Assembly: GCA_905236675.1 (NCBI GenBank)
Contig: CAJOND010000010.1
Location: forward strand, 1 to 64,000
Direction: 5' to 3'
Source: Candidatus Rifleibacteriota bacterium
GTDB lineage: Bacteria > Muiribacteriota > Ozemobacteria > Ozemobacterales > Ozemobacteraceae
Length of the DNA: 64,000 nt
A program made the position numbers and the translations under genes. The notes under the pieces were generated by a model. That model ran no database searches. It saw only the letters and a list, made by a program, of their open reading frames with translations, and had not been told where the DNA came from. Numbering within the stretch: the first letter of the stretch is position 1; every line of letters starts with the position of its first letter. Shown one piece after another: positions 54,534-63,729 of the stretch.

Positions 54534-55902
54534 GATTAAGATTGACACTATTGCCGCTCTCTCTACTCCCGCAGGTAGAGCGGCAATTAGTATGATTAGG
54601 GTATCTGGACCTGATACCTTTGAAATTCTAAAAAAAGTATTTAAAACAGGGGGAAAGAGGGCTTTCCCCCTGCATTATTCTGCTTATTTTGGTTCTATAA
54701 TTGAACCCAAAACTGGTTACGTAGCAGATCAGGTTATTGTAAATACTTATATTTCTCCAAAATCCTATACAGGTGAAGATTTAGCAGAAATTTCCACTCA
54801 TGGAAATCCTGTTATTGTATCTAAAATATTAAGTATTCTTTTCGAGAACGGTGCAAGACAAGCAGAAAAAGGTGAATTTACCAGAAGAGCTTTTTTGAAT
54901 GGTAAAATGGATTTGCTTGAAGTTGAGGCTTTATCTCAGCTACTTTATGCAAGTTCAACTACTCAGACAAGATTAGCCTTAAATCAGCTGGATGGTTTAC
55001 CCTCAAAATATATAGCAAAAATAAGGGAAGATTTGCTTAACCAGCTCGTCCAGTTAGAAGCCAGCCTGAACTTTCCTGAAGACTCTATAGAATCGATAGA
55101 TGAAGATGCTTTAAAAGTATCTTTACAAAAAATCCTTTCTGAACTTAGCTTATTTGCTGAAAATGCAAGAAATGGGTCGCTTGTTAGCGATGGACTAAAA
55201 GTAACAATAGTAGGAAGACCAAATGTAGGAAAGTCTAGTTTAATGAACTATATTCTCGGTCGTGATAGAGCTATTGTTACTGATATTCCAGGAACTACAA
55301 GGGATACTCTTGAAGAAAGTTTGATTATAGATTCAATGCCAGTTAAGTTAATTGACACGGCAGGTTTAAGAAAGGCTGAAAATGATATAGAAGCCATAGG
55401 GATTGAACGAACGGAACAGGCAATTGAATCTTCTTTTGCTGTTATTGGGGTTTTCGATGGTTCTCAACCAGCAAATGAAGAAGATAAAGCTGTATTAGAA
55501 CGTTTAAAACAATTAGAAAAACCTGTTTTGGCTATTCAAAACAAATCTGATTTACCTCAACTATTAGATTCAGAATTCCTTTCAGGCCTGAATGTTGTAA
55601 AGGCATCGGCCTTAAAAGGTGAAGGCATGAGTGAGTTAGTAGCTCTATTAAGTAAGACTATTAAAGAAACAGGCATTAGTAGTTTGGAAGAGATGGTTCT
55701 TTTAGGTGCAACGCAGGTAAATGCATTAGATAAAGCTTTGAATACTTTAAAGAGAGCCGAAGAGGGTATAGGACAAATTTATCAGGATATGCTTGCTATA
55801 GATCTGGAAGAAGCAGTTCGGGAACTAGGTAGAGTAAATGGTGAAACTGTTGATGTAAACACCTTAGATATGATTTTTGAACGATTTTGTATTGGCAAAT
55901 AA
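54526..55902 (+). CDS. mnmE: tRNA modification GTPase MnmE
   Basis: 458 residues. The N-terminal folate-binding domain (IAALSTPAGRAAISMIRVSG) is followed by a helical domain and the inserted G domain with GRPNVGKSS, DIPGTTRDT, DTAGLR and NKSD. The end is ERFCIGK with the conserved cysteine. With MnmG it makes the (carboxymethyl)aminomethyl group on U34 of tRNAs. It is followed directly by the first mnmG. Confidence 0.97.
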   Translation: MSKIKIDTIAALSTPAGRAAISMIRVSGPDTFEILKKVFKTGGKRAFPLHYSAYFGSIIEPKTGYVADQVIVNTYISPKSYTGEDLAEISTHGNPVIVSKILSILFENGARQAEKGEFTRRAFLNGKMDLLEVEALSQLLYASSTTQTRLALNQLDGLPSKYIAKIREDLLNQLVQLEASLNFPEDSIESIDEDALKVSLQKILSELSLFAENARNGSLVSDGLKVTIVGRPNVGKSSLMNYILGRDRAIVTDIPGTTRDTLEESLIIDSMPVKLIDTAGLRKAENDIEAIGIERTEQAIESSFAVIGVFDGSQPANEEDKAVLERLKQLEKPVLAIQNKSDLPQLLDSEFLSGLNVVKASALKGEGMSELVALLSKTIKETGISSLEEMVLLGATQVNALDKALNTLKRAEEGIGQIYQDMLAIDLEEAVRELGRVNGETVDVNTLDMIFERFCIGK

Positions 55903-55903
55903 T

Positions 55904-57862
55904 ATGATTCAAAAGAGACATTATTCAGTAATAGTTATTGGCGGTGGTCATGCTGGCTGTGAGGCGGCGTTAGCTAGCGCTAGACTGGGTGCAGATACCC
56001 TTCTGTTAACAATGAATATTACCACAATTGCTTTGATGCCTTGCAATCCAAGTATAGGCGGTCCGGGTAAAGGGCATTTAGTAAGAGAAATAGGTGCTCT
56101 TGGTGGCGAAATGGCAAGTTGTATAGATGAAACTTGCGTTCAAATGAAGTGGTTGAATACTTCCAAAGGTCCGGCTGTAAGATCCCGTCGTGCTCAGGCA
56201 GATAAATACTTATATCGCCAACGTATGATTAATACATTGTTTGAGCAGGAAAATCTAGATGTTCGTCAGGGACAGGTTACTGAAATCCTTGTTTCAGATA
56301 ATAAAATTCAAGGTATTAAACTTGAAACAGGTCTTGATTTTTTATGTGAACGTCTAATAATAACTTCTGGTACTTATCTTAATGCTAGAATTATTTTAGG
56401 TCGTGAATCATGGGATGGAGCTCCGCAAAATCAAAAAGCGGCTATTGGACTTTCTGCATCATTAGAAAAAAATGGAATAAAGATGCGAAGGTTGCAGACA
56501 GCTACTCCGCCAAGAGTTCTAAAAAGTTCTGTAAATCTTTCTATTCTTCAAGAATTGCCAGGAGATATTGATGCAGGCGGTTTTACTTGGGAGGATAGAT
56601 TGAGACGATACGAAGAACAGATTTCCTGTTTTTTGACTTTTACCGATGAACGATCTATTGCAGCTGTTAAAAGACATATGTCTGAAAGTCCATTAGTTCT
56701 AGCCAATATCACAAATGAAGGGCCTAAACATTGTCCCTCTATAGACAGAAAATTACTTAAATTCCCAAATATGGTAAGACATCAGATTTTTGTTGAACCT
56801 GAAGGTTGGAAGTCTCAAGAGCTTTATTTACAAGGTTTAACAACTGGTATGCCTCCTGTTGCGCAAGAGGATATTGTCTCTAGTGTAGTTGGCTTAGAAA
56901 ATGCGGTAATATTAAGATATGGCTATGCAATAGAATATGATGCCTTGGCTCCTGGGCAGTTCCATAAAACTATGGAAAGTCGCATAATAAAAGGACTATA
57001 TACTGCTGGACAAATAAATGGAACTTCTGGTTACGAAGAAGCGGCAGGGCAGGGATTAATTGCAGGAATTAATGCTATATTGTCTCTAAAAGGGAAAGAA
57101 CCTTATTGGCCTTCTCGAACAAGAAGCTATCTTGGGGTTTTGGTAGACGACCTTTCTACTTGGAGCCGCAACGAACCTTACAGAATTACTCCCGGTCATG
57201 CGGAATTTCGACTAACTTTAAGAGATGATTCTGCGGAAAGACGCTTGATTGAAGATGGATATAAGATAGGCTTGGTAAGCAAAGAAAGATACGAAAAAAT
57301 ATTTGATTGGAAAAAACGTATCGAGGATGAAATTGCCGAAATGGATAATTTAAGCTTGTTACCTAATTCGGAAGCTAGAGAAATAATGATTAAAAGTGGA
57401 ACTGGAGATTTGAAGAAACCTGCAACAGGTTCAGAGCTTCTTCAAAGACCTGGGATGACTTATAAATCTGTTGTAGAATTATTACATAAACCTATTGAAA
57501 ACTGTTTATCGGCTTCGGATGAAGTTTATGCATTAGAAACGGAAATAAAATATCGTGGTTATGCAGATAGAGAACAGGAACGTATTAAGCAGACAGCTTT
57601 TTTAGAGGCAATTAGACTTCCTTTTGATATATTAGATGACAGATTAAAAATAATTAATCAAGAAGCTCTTGAAATAATGAAGACTGAAAGATATGATGAT
57701 TTAAGTCAGATGGTAAGAATGAATCATTTTTCACGGTCAGAATTGACAATTTTATTGGCAGTGTTAAATGGTGAAGAACTAGAAGACAATAATTATGCTA
57801 TTAAAGAAGGAAATAGATATGCTCAACAAGAAAAGACAGGAATTAATAATACAAAATCTTAA
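55904..57862 (+). CDS. mnmG: MnmG paralogue 1 (tRNA U34 modification FAD enzyme)
   Basis: 652 residues from ATG 55904, two bases after mnmE; an earlier ATG at 55877 would overlap mnmE. FAD motif VIGGGHAGCEAA, then CNPSIGGPGKGHLVREI and SKGPAVRSRRAQADKYLYRQ are close to consensus. The later substrate region departs from it: TSGTYLNARIILG, TATPPRVLKSS and NEGPKHCPSIDRKL, where most MnmG read TGTFL, TGTPPR and RYCPSIEDK. GQINGTSGYEEAAGQG is kept. A full second copy lies at 60205-62091. Position beside mnmE suggests partnership, but which copy does the standard reaction is open. Confidence 0.88.
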   Translation: MIQKRHYSVIVIGGGHAGCEAALASARLGADTLLLTMNITTIALMPCNPSIGGPGKGHLVREIGALGGEMASCIDETCVQMKWLNTSKGPAVRSRRAQADKYLYRQRMINTLFEQENLDVRQGQVTEILVSDNKIQGIKLETGLDFLCERLIITSGTYLNARIILGRESWDGAPQNQKAAIGLSASLEKNGIKMRRLQTATPPRVLKSSVNLSILQELPGDIDAGGFTWEDRLRRYEEQISCFLTFTDERSIAAVKRHMSESPLVLANITNEGPKHCPSIDRKLLKFPNMVRHQIFVEPEGWKSQELYLQGLTTGMPPVAQEDIVSSVVGLENAVILRYGYAIEYDALAPGQFHKTMESRIIKGLYTAGQINGTSGYEEAAGQGLIAGINAILSLKGKEPYWPSRTRSYLGVLVDDLSTWSRNEPYRITPGHAEFRLTLRDDSAERRLIEDGYKIGLVSKERYEKIFDWKKRIEDEIAEMDNLSLLPNSEAREIMIKSGTGDLKKPATGSELLQRPGMTYKSVVELLHKPIENCLSASDEVYALETEIKYRGYADREQERIKQTAFLEAIRLPFDILDDRLKIINQEALEIMKTERYDDLSQMVRMNHFSRSELTILLAVLNGEELEDNNYAIKEGNRYAQQEKTGINNTKS

Positions 57863-60191
57863 TTCTATTTCTTCACAGGTTCGATTGATGTCCGTGGAGC
57901 AACTTACTAACTTGCCTTCTATGCCCCCACAGGAAAAAATCAAATATCTTGAAAAATGCTTACAAGATAGCGAAGAATCTGTTCAAAACGCCGCTAAGAA
58001 AGCTATTGCGAAACTTGGTGGAAATGTTTCTGAGTCTCCAATGCCTAAACCTGTTTTAAATACTGATTCTAATTCTTTTGCTAATAATAGTTCTTCTGCA
58101 ACTCCTGCAACTAATGGCTTTGATTTACCCAGTCTTATTGAGGTGCCAAATGATAATTCTAATCAAGATAATATAAATTCTATACTTCCATCAATTATTA
58201 ATAATTCATCAGAAAATTTAGGGTCTATTCCATCAATGGATCAGATTTTCCCTGCTGGTTTACCAGATTTATCTTCTTTAAGTGAAGAACCTAGTGTTCC
58301 TAGTAATATATTACAAAAACAAAATCCTAAACCCGTTGGTCAGTCTGTAGCTCCAGTAGCTCCAGTAGTTCCGTCAGTTCCGGCTGCTCCAATGGCTCCT
58401 TCTCCTATGCCTCAAATTCAAAATACTGCTCCAATGACTGTTGAATCGCCAGACAAAGAAGTAGTTACGGCTAAATTGCCTGAAAACATTGATGGCCCTG
58501 TTGATCCATCTTTACCTCAGATTACAAATGCTACAGATATTGCTTTTTTGATTCAACATTCAAGAGATGTTGCAAATCAGAAGCCAGCGGGATATTTGAC
58601 AAGATTATTTGAATTGGCAAAGAGCGTTCATGAAGAAGTTGCTCTTACTGCACTACAAAATTTATTTAATTTAAAAGACCAACGAGTTCCTCCTCATGTT
58701 TTAGGTCTTTTAACTAATTCAAGTTATACCTCTCAACGTCGTTTCTTAATGCTTAAGATAGTAATGGAGGCTCAGACTCCGTTGAATGTTGATTTACTTG
58801 AAAATATATTAGTTAATGAAAAAGATGTTATTATTAAATCTGGCTTGGTTAAAGTCTTTGCTAAAAATTGTGATCAAAGAGGTGTTCCTTTATTAATCAG
58901 GTGTTTGAATGATGAAGATCCTAGAGTTAGAGCAAATACTGTTGAAGTGATAGAATCACAAAAAATCAAAGGTTGTGAACAGGAAATAATTAAACTTTTA
59001 AATGATAGTGAAAACCGTGTTAAGGTTAATGCCGCTAAATATCTGGTGAAAATTGGTTATCAGCAAGCCTTTTTAACTTTAAGATCGATGCTTGTTTCAC
59101 CAGAAGTCTGGTTAAGAGACAGTGTTATTTTTGCTCTTGGTGAAATTGCAGATCAGGCTTCTTTAATTCTCTTAAGAGCAGCTTTGAAAGATCCAAATCA
59201 AGGTATTCGTTTAAGTGTTTTAAAATCCTTGGCAAAGATAAATAATAATATGGCAAGGCAGATTCTTAAAGCTGCATGTGGAGACCCTGATCCTATAGTA
59301 GCTCAGGTTGCAATGCAATTATTTGAAAAGATAAAGAATACACCTCTTAGAGAAGATAAGCCTATTGCTGCTGATCCTGCTTTGATGGCAAAAACAAATG
59401 CTTCAAATAATCAGGCAACTGTAGTCAGCCAGCCTTCTGCTCCGTACCCAGCTCAAGGTAAACCTGTTGTAACTCCTCAAACTCAAGCAATTCCACCTGT
59501 AAATAATACTTCAAATGCTAGAACTATGAATATGCCCTCTATGGGTATAAGTTCAAATACTCCATCTGTTCCACCGGCAGGAGCAATGCCATCTGTTAAT
59601 CCACAAGTGAGGGCTCCTCAGCCCGAAGTTGCAGGGCTTTCCAATGGTCCTGTGTTGCCAAATGTGAATGTTCAAACAACAAGCAATCAGGGAGTGGTGC
59701 AACCAAATGCAAATCAGCCTGTTTTGCCTAGAATACCTGGAACTCAACTTAATGCAGGGGCAACAAGTAATACCGCTAATCTTAATAGACCTGTTGCCGC
59801 TCCTGTTCCACCAACTAGACCTGTTATGCCACCAAAGCCATCTGTTCTACCTCGTCCTCAGCAAAGTATACAGCCACCGCCAAATTTGCCTCCAGGATCG
59901 CCTAATTTTGAAAAACCAAGGTCAGCTGCTATTTATGCAAAATTATGTTCATCCTCTGTTGATGAGCAACGCAATGGAATGAAGGATGTTGCTTTTGTTA
60001 TGGGACAGGATCAAATGATTCTTTTGGCAAAGGCTATTAAACTTCAAGATGAAAGTATAAGAATTACGGCAGTAAGAGTTCTTTCTCGAAAGAGAACTCC
60101 AGAAGCAAAGGAAATGTTAGTCGTTCTTTCTCAAGATACAAACGAAACAGTTTCTTCATTAGCAAAAAAAGCTTTAATGCTTATGAGATAA
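57819..60191 (+). CDS. HEAT-repeat protein with proline-rich linkers
   Basis: 790 residues from ATG 57819, where AAGGAA precedes; the earlier in-frame ATG has no ribosome site. It overlaps the end of mnmG 1 by 44 bases. An N-terminal helical pair (1-65) with KYLEKCLQDSEESVQNAAKK is followed by a Ser/Pro/Asn-rich linker, a block of HEAT units (about 240-515, for example LIRCLNDEDPRVRANTVEVI), a long Pro/Asn/Gln/Val linker (about 520-715) and a final HEAT pair. No signal peptide. It is probably a scaffold; sitting between two mnmG genes hints at a link, which is unproven. Confidence 0.75.
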   Translation: MLNKKRQELIIQNLNSISSQVRLMSVEQLTNLPSMPPQEKIKYLEKCLQDSEESVQNAAKKAIAKLGGNVSESPMPKPVLNTDSNSFANNSSSATPATNGFDLPSLIEVPNDNSNQDNINSILPSIINNSSENLGSIPSMDQIFPAGLPDLSSLSEEPSVPSNILQKQNPKPVGQSVAPVAPVVPSVPAAPMAPSPMPQIQNTAPMTVESPDKEVVTAKLPENIDGPVDPSLPQITNATDIAFLIQHSRDVANQKPAGYLTRLFELAKSVHEEVALTALQNLFNLKDQRVPPHVLGLLTNSSYTSQRRFLMLKIVMEAQTPLNVDLLENILVNEKDVIIKSGLVKVFAKNCDQRGVPLLIRCLNDEDPRVRANTVEVIESQKIKGCEQEIIKLLNDSENRVKVNAAKYLVKIGYQQAFLTLRSMLVSPEVWLRDSVIFALGEIADQASLILLRAALKDPNQGIRLSVLKSLAKINNNMARQILKAACGDPDPIVAQVAMQLFEKIKNTPLREDKPIAADPALMAKTNASNNQATVVSQPSAPYPAQGKPVVTPQTQAIPPVNNTSNARTMNMPSMGISSNTPSVPPAGAMPSVNPQVRAPQPEVAGLSNGPVLPNVNVQTTSNQGVVQPNANQPVLPRIPGTQLNAGATSNTANLNRPVAAPVPPTRPVMPPKPSVLPRPQQSIQPPPNLPPGSPNFEKPRSAAIYAKLCSSSVDEQRNGMKDVAFVMGQDQMILLAKAIKLQDESIRITAVRVLSRKRTPEAKEMLVVLSQDTNETVSSLAKKALMLMR

Positions 60192-60204
60192 ATTTTATTG
60201 TATT

Positions 60205-62091
60205 ATGATTGATATAAAGAAAAATGAATTTCAGGTAATAGTCATTGGTGCTGGTCACGCAGGCTGTGAGGCAGCACTTGCGACTGCTAGAGCTGGGGTA
60301 AAAACGCTTTTGCTTACAATCAATTTAGATACTATAGCTGCGTTGCCGTGTAACCCTTCTGTTGGAGGTCAGGGAAAAGGTCAGTTGGTTAGAGAAATAG
60401 ATGCTCTTGGTGGCGAGATGGGTATAGTTGCTGATGAAACTAGTATTCAAAGACGAAGATTAAATACCCGTAAAGGCATTGCTGTACAGTCTAACCGTTT
60501 TCAATCAGATAAGAATGCATATGTTAGAAGAATGACCCAATCTCTATTATCTCAGGCAAACTTGAAGCTTCTTCAAGCTATGGCTACCGACCTATATTTT
60601 GAAAATGGAAATATTGCTGGCGTAGTAACTGTTTCTGGTGAGATTTTTTATGCACCAGTAGTGATTTTAACAACAGGAACCTTTTTAAGAGGGAAAATCC
60701 ATATAGGTGAAGTAAGTTATTCGGCTGGTAGGGCAGGGGAACCTGCGGCAGATGCATTAGGATGCTCAATAGAAAAGCTAGGTCTTCCTGTTATGCGTTT
60801 TAAAACAGGAACTCCACCAAGAATAGATGCTAATACTGTTAATTTTGATGGATTAGAAAAACAGGAATCTGACCCGGATACAGCACCATTTTCTCTTTGG
60901 TCTGGGGAAAGTGAATTTCAGACTTTATCATGCTATTTAACCAGAACTAATCCAGAAACCCACAGAATTATTCGTGAAAATTTCAGTCGTTCTGCATTGT
61001 TTTCTGGAAATATAAAAGGAACCGGAACAAGATATTGTCCTTCTATTGAAGATAAATTAAGCAAATATCCAGATAAAGATAGTCATAAAGTCTTTCTCGA
61101 ACCAGAAGGATTTTATAGTCATGAAATCTATTTACAAGGTATGTCTACCAGTCTTCCTGAAGAAGTTCAGGAAGCTTATGTGAATACGATTAAAGGTTTG
61201 GAAAATGCAAGGATTACAAGACCAGGTTATGCTATAGAATACGATATTGTTAATCCTGAAGATTTATATCCTACATTGATGTCTAGATCTATTAACAATT
61301 TATTCTTAGCAGGTCAGATAAACGGAACTTCTGGTTACGAAGAAGCAGGGGCTCAGGGAATTTTAGCAGGTATTAATGCTGCTGCGGTTATTAATGGTAA
61401 AAGGCCTTTGATTCTTGATGCTGATAGTTCATATTTAGGTTTGATGGTTCAGGAAATAACTATGACAGGTTTAAGTGAACCATATAGAGTATTTACTTCT
61501 CGTTCTCCATTCAGACTTAATTTGAGAATGAGTAACGCGGAACAAAGATTATCAGAAATTGCTTATTCTTATGACGTAATGCCTGAAAATAAAATTTTGG
61601 CTGTTAGAGAACGAAACTTAAAGATAGAATATGTAAAGCATCAATTAATTGATTACTCTTTGACACCTTCAAAGCTTAAAGATTTATTCCCTGAATTAGC
61701 AGAGCCAATGCCACAATCGAGTGTTAGTTTAGCTCAATTATTAAAACGCTCGGAAGTAAATATTAATCTGTTTAAAGAATTAATTCCAGAAATTTCAGAT
61801 TTAGATAAAATGGCAGCTACGGAAGTGGAAGCACAAATCAAGTATGAAGGCTATCTGGCACAACAACAAAAGGAATTTGAACTTAGAGAATCTATGGAAA
61901 AGATAGTTTTAGATGAAAGCTTTTTTAATGATATGCCATCAGCCCTTACATACGAAGCCAAAGTTAAAATAATGGCAGTTAAACCTCATACTATTGGAGA
62001 TTTAGCTCGTATTCCAGGGGTAAGGGCTTCAGATGTTGCTGTTACTGCCATGACTATAAGAAAAAGGTTAAGAAATGGAAAAAGTCAGTGA
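60205..62091 (+). CDS. mnmG: MnmG paralogue 2 (GidA-like FAD enzyme)
   Basis: 628 residues, standard MnmG length. It begins VIVIGAGHAGCEAALATARA and keeps TTGTFLRGKIHIG, KTGTPPRIDANTVNFDG, GTRYCPSIEDKLSKY, ITRPGYAIEYDIV and GQINGTSGYEEAGAQG. The early region is altered: GGQGKGQLVREIDALGGEM is fine, but SIQRRRLNTRKGIAVQSNRF replaces the usual LNSSKGPAVRATRAQADR. Its deviations are therefore complementary to those of paralogue 1. It overlaps rsmG by 17 bases, the usual mnmG-rsmG pairing. Confidence 0.9.
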   Translation: MIDIKKNEFQVIVIGAGHAGCEAALATARAGVKTLLLTINLDTIAALPCNPSVGGQGKGQLVREIDALGGEMGIVADETSIQRRRLNTRKGIAVQSNRFQSDKNAYVRRMTQSLLSQANLKLLQAMATDLYFENGNIAGVVTVSGEIFYAPVVILTTGTFLRGKIHIGEVSYSAGRAGEPAADALGCSIEKLGLPVMRFKTGTPPRIDANTVNFDGLEKQESDPDTAPFSLWSGESEFQTLSCYLTRTNPETHRIIRENFSRSALFSGNIKGTGTRYCPSIEDKLSKYPDKDSHKVFLEPEGFYSHEIYLQGMSTSLPEEVQEAYVNTIKGLENARITRPGYAIEYDIVNPEDLYPTLMSRSINNLFLAGQINGTSGYEEAGAQGILAGINAAAVINGKRPLILDADSSYLGLMVQEITMTGLSEPYRVFTSRSPFRLNLRMSNAEQRLSEIAYSYDVMPENKILAVRERNLKIEYVKHQLIDYSLTPSKLKDLFPELAEPMPQSSVSLAQLLKRSEVNINLFKELIPEISDLDKMAATEVEAQIKYEGYLAQQQKEFELRESMEKIVLDESFFNDMPSALTYEAKVKIMAVKPHTIGDLARIPGVRASDVAVTAMTIRKRLRNGKSQ

Positions 62092-62803
62092 TTATATTAA
62101 GCCTTGGATAGAGAAGTTAAAAATAAGCTTAGATGAAAATCAAATAAATCAATTTGATGCTTTGTCTGAAAATATGCTTGCTGACCCTCTTTATAAAAGT
62201 GTTTCTAAAATATTTGATTTAGAAGAAATTGCTATAAAACATTTTCTAGATTCTTTGTTGCCCTTGTGTTACAATTTACCTCTTTGGAAAGCTAATAATA
62301 TACTAGATTTAGGTACTGGCGGTGGCTTCCCTTGTTTGCCGTTAGCTATTGCTTTACCAGAATCTAAGTTTACTGCAGTTGATGGAAGAAATAAATCGGT
62401 TGATTTTGTGGCAAGAATGGCAGAATCAATTGGTTTAAGTAATGTTAAGACAATACATGCTAGAATAGAAGATTTGGGACAAGATAAAAATCATAGAGAA
62501 AAGTATGATTTGGTTTTGTGTCGAGCTTTATCTTCTGTTAGAGTTTTAGCAGAATATACTTTACCATTGACAAAAAACGAAGGTTGGTCTTTATATTATA
62601 AAGGACCTAAATTAGATGAAGAATTAACAGAAGCTAGTAACGCTTTTAAATTACTGGAAGTGGAACCTGATAATCTGGAAATTTATAGGTTATTACCTTC
62701 TGAAGTGCCTTTTGAACGTAATTTCATAGTTATACATAAAACAAAAAATGTATCTATGAAATATCCAAGAAAAGCTGGAACGCCTTTAAGCAAACCGCTT
62801 TGA
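62075..62803 (+). CDS. rsmG: 16S rRNA m7G527 methyltransferase RsmG
   Basis: 242 residues. SAM motif LDLGTGGGFPCLPLAIALP, KSVDFVARMAESIGLSNV and DLVLCRALSSVRVLAEYTLP are typical. It methylates G527 in the 530 loop of 16S rRNA. Start lies inside the end of mnmG 2, translationally coupled. It ends with the common Y-P-R-K-x-G-x-P motif. Confidence 0.95.
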   Translation: MEKVSDYIKPWIEKLKISLDENQINQFDALSENMLADPLYKSVSKIFDLEEIAIKHFLDSLLPLCYNLPLWKANNILDLGTGGGFPCLPLAIALPESKFTAVDGRNKSVDFVARMAESIGLSNVKTIHARIEDLGQDKNHREKYDLVLCRALSSVRVLAEYTLPLTKNEGWSLYYKGPKLDEELTEASNAFKLLEVEPDNLEIYRLLPSEVPFERNFIVIHKTKNVSMKYPRKAGTPLSKPL

Positions 62804-62820
62804 TTATGCAGGAGTAAGAA

Positions 62821-63675
62821 ATGGGTAGTGTTGCAACTCTGTCGGTAGAATTATTTGTGGCTATTGTTTTTGCACTTATAAATCTACAGATTCAAATACG
62901 TTTTATGACATGGTGGTGGGCGAGAGGCTGTAACTGGCGCCAATTTCTTGATATTTATGACTTAGGAGCAAAATATAGAAACTGGATGATGATTGATATT
63001 ATAACTAATTCGGTTATAATGATAACAACAGCATTATTATTAAATACACTTGGTTGGTCATTAAGTCCTATAGCATTAGGAATTTTTGGAGTTGAAGCAC
63101 TGGGGGCAATATATTTGCCTTTTAGATTTGTAGGGGCAAAATATGCTGTTAAAAATAATCCAAATTTACTAGATTTTAATGGGAAATACAAAGATACTCA
63201 GATTGAATATAAAAAACTGGTAATGCTTCTTGATGAAAAGAAATTGGGCACTTATACTAAATCAGCTTCAAGGCTTTGGAGTGAATTATTACTTCTCAAT
63301 AAAAGAAGAAATGAAGCTTATGAATCTAAGAAAAAGCTTGAAGATATAAAATCTGATGTTCAGAAGTTAATAACTGCTTATTCAATAGAAGATGATGTTG
63401 ATAAACGCTTGAAAGCTCAGGCAAGATTAAACAATATAATAAAACAACAGGGTAACTTAGACGAATTTATAAAACATGTTGAAGAACAGATTACCAGATC
63501 TGAAAATGTTTTTATGGATATAAGAACAAAGCTTGCTGTTGGACAAGTCGATAGTATTTTACCGGATTTATCTACTTATACCAATCAGGTTAAGTCTTTG
63601 GAATGTACTGTTGAAGCACTAGACGGTGGTGAAATAGCTGGTTATCCAAAATCAGGTTTCAATAAGAAAAAATAA
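62821..63675 (+). CDS. membrane protein with C-terminal coiled coil, unknown
   Basis: 284 residues. Two or three hydrophobic segments lie in the first 105 residues (VELFVAIVFALINLQIQI; IITNSVIMITTALLLNTL; SPIALGIFGVEALGAIYL). The rest is a charged helical region with heptad-like patterns (NKRRNEAYESKKKLEDIKSD). AGGAG ribosome site 17 bases after rsmG. No family recognised; it may organise a complex at the inner membrane. Confidence 0.6.
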   Translation: MGSVATLSVELFVAIVFALINLQIQIRFMTWWWARGCNWRQFLDIYDLGAKYRNWMMIDIITNSVIMITTALLLNTLGWSLSPIALGIFGVEALGAIYLPFRFVGAKYAVKNNPNLLDFNGKYKDTQIEYKKLVMLLDEKKLGTYTKSASRLWSELLLLNKRRNEAYESKKKLEDIKSDVQKLITAYSIEDDVDKRLKAQARLNNIIKQQGNLDEFIKHVEEQITRSENVFMDIRTKLAVGQVDSILPDLSTYTNQVKSLECTVEALDGGEIAGYPKSGFNKKK

Positions 63676-63729
63676 TTATATTTTTATTAAGTTGTATTTA
63701 AAAATCTAACCAATCAGTTATATTGAAAA

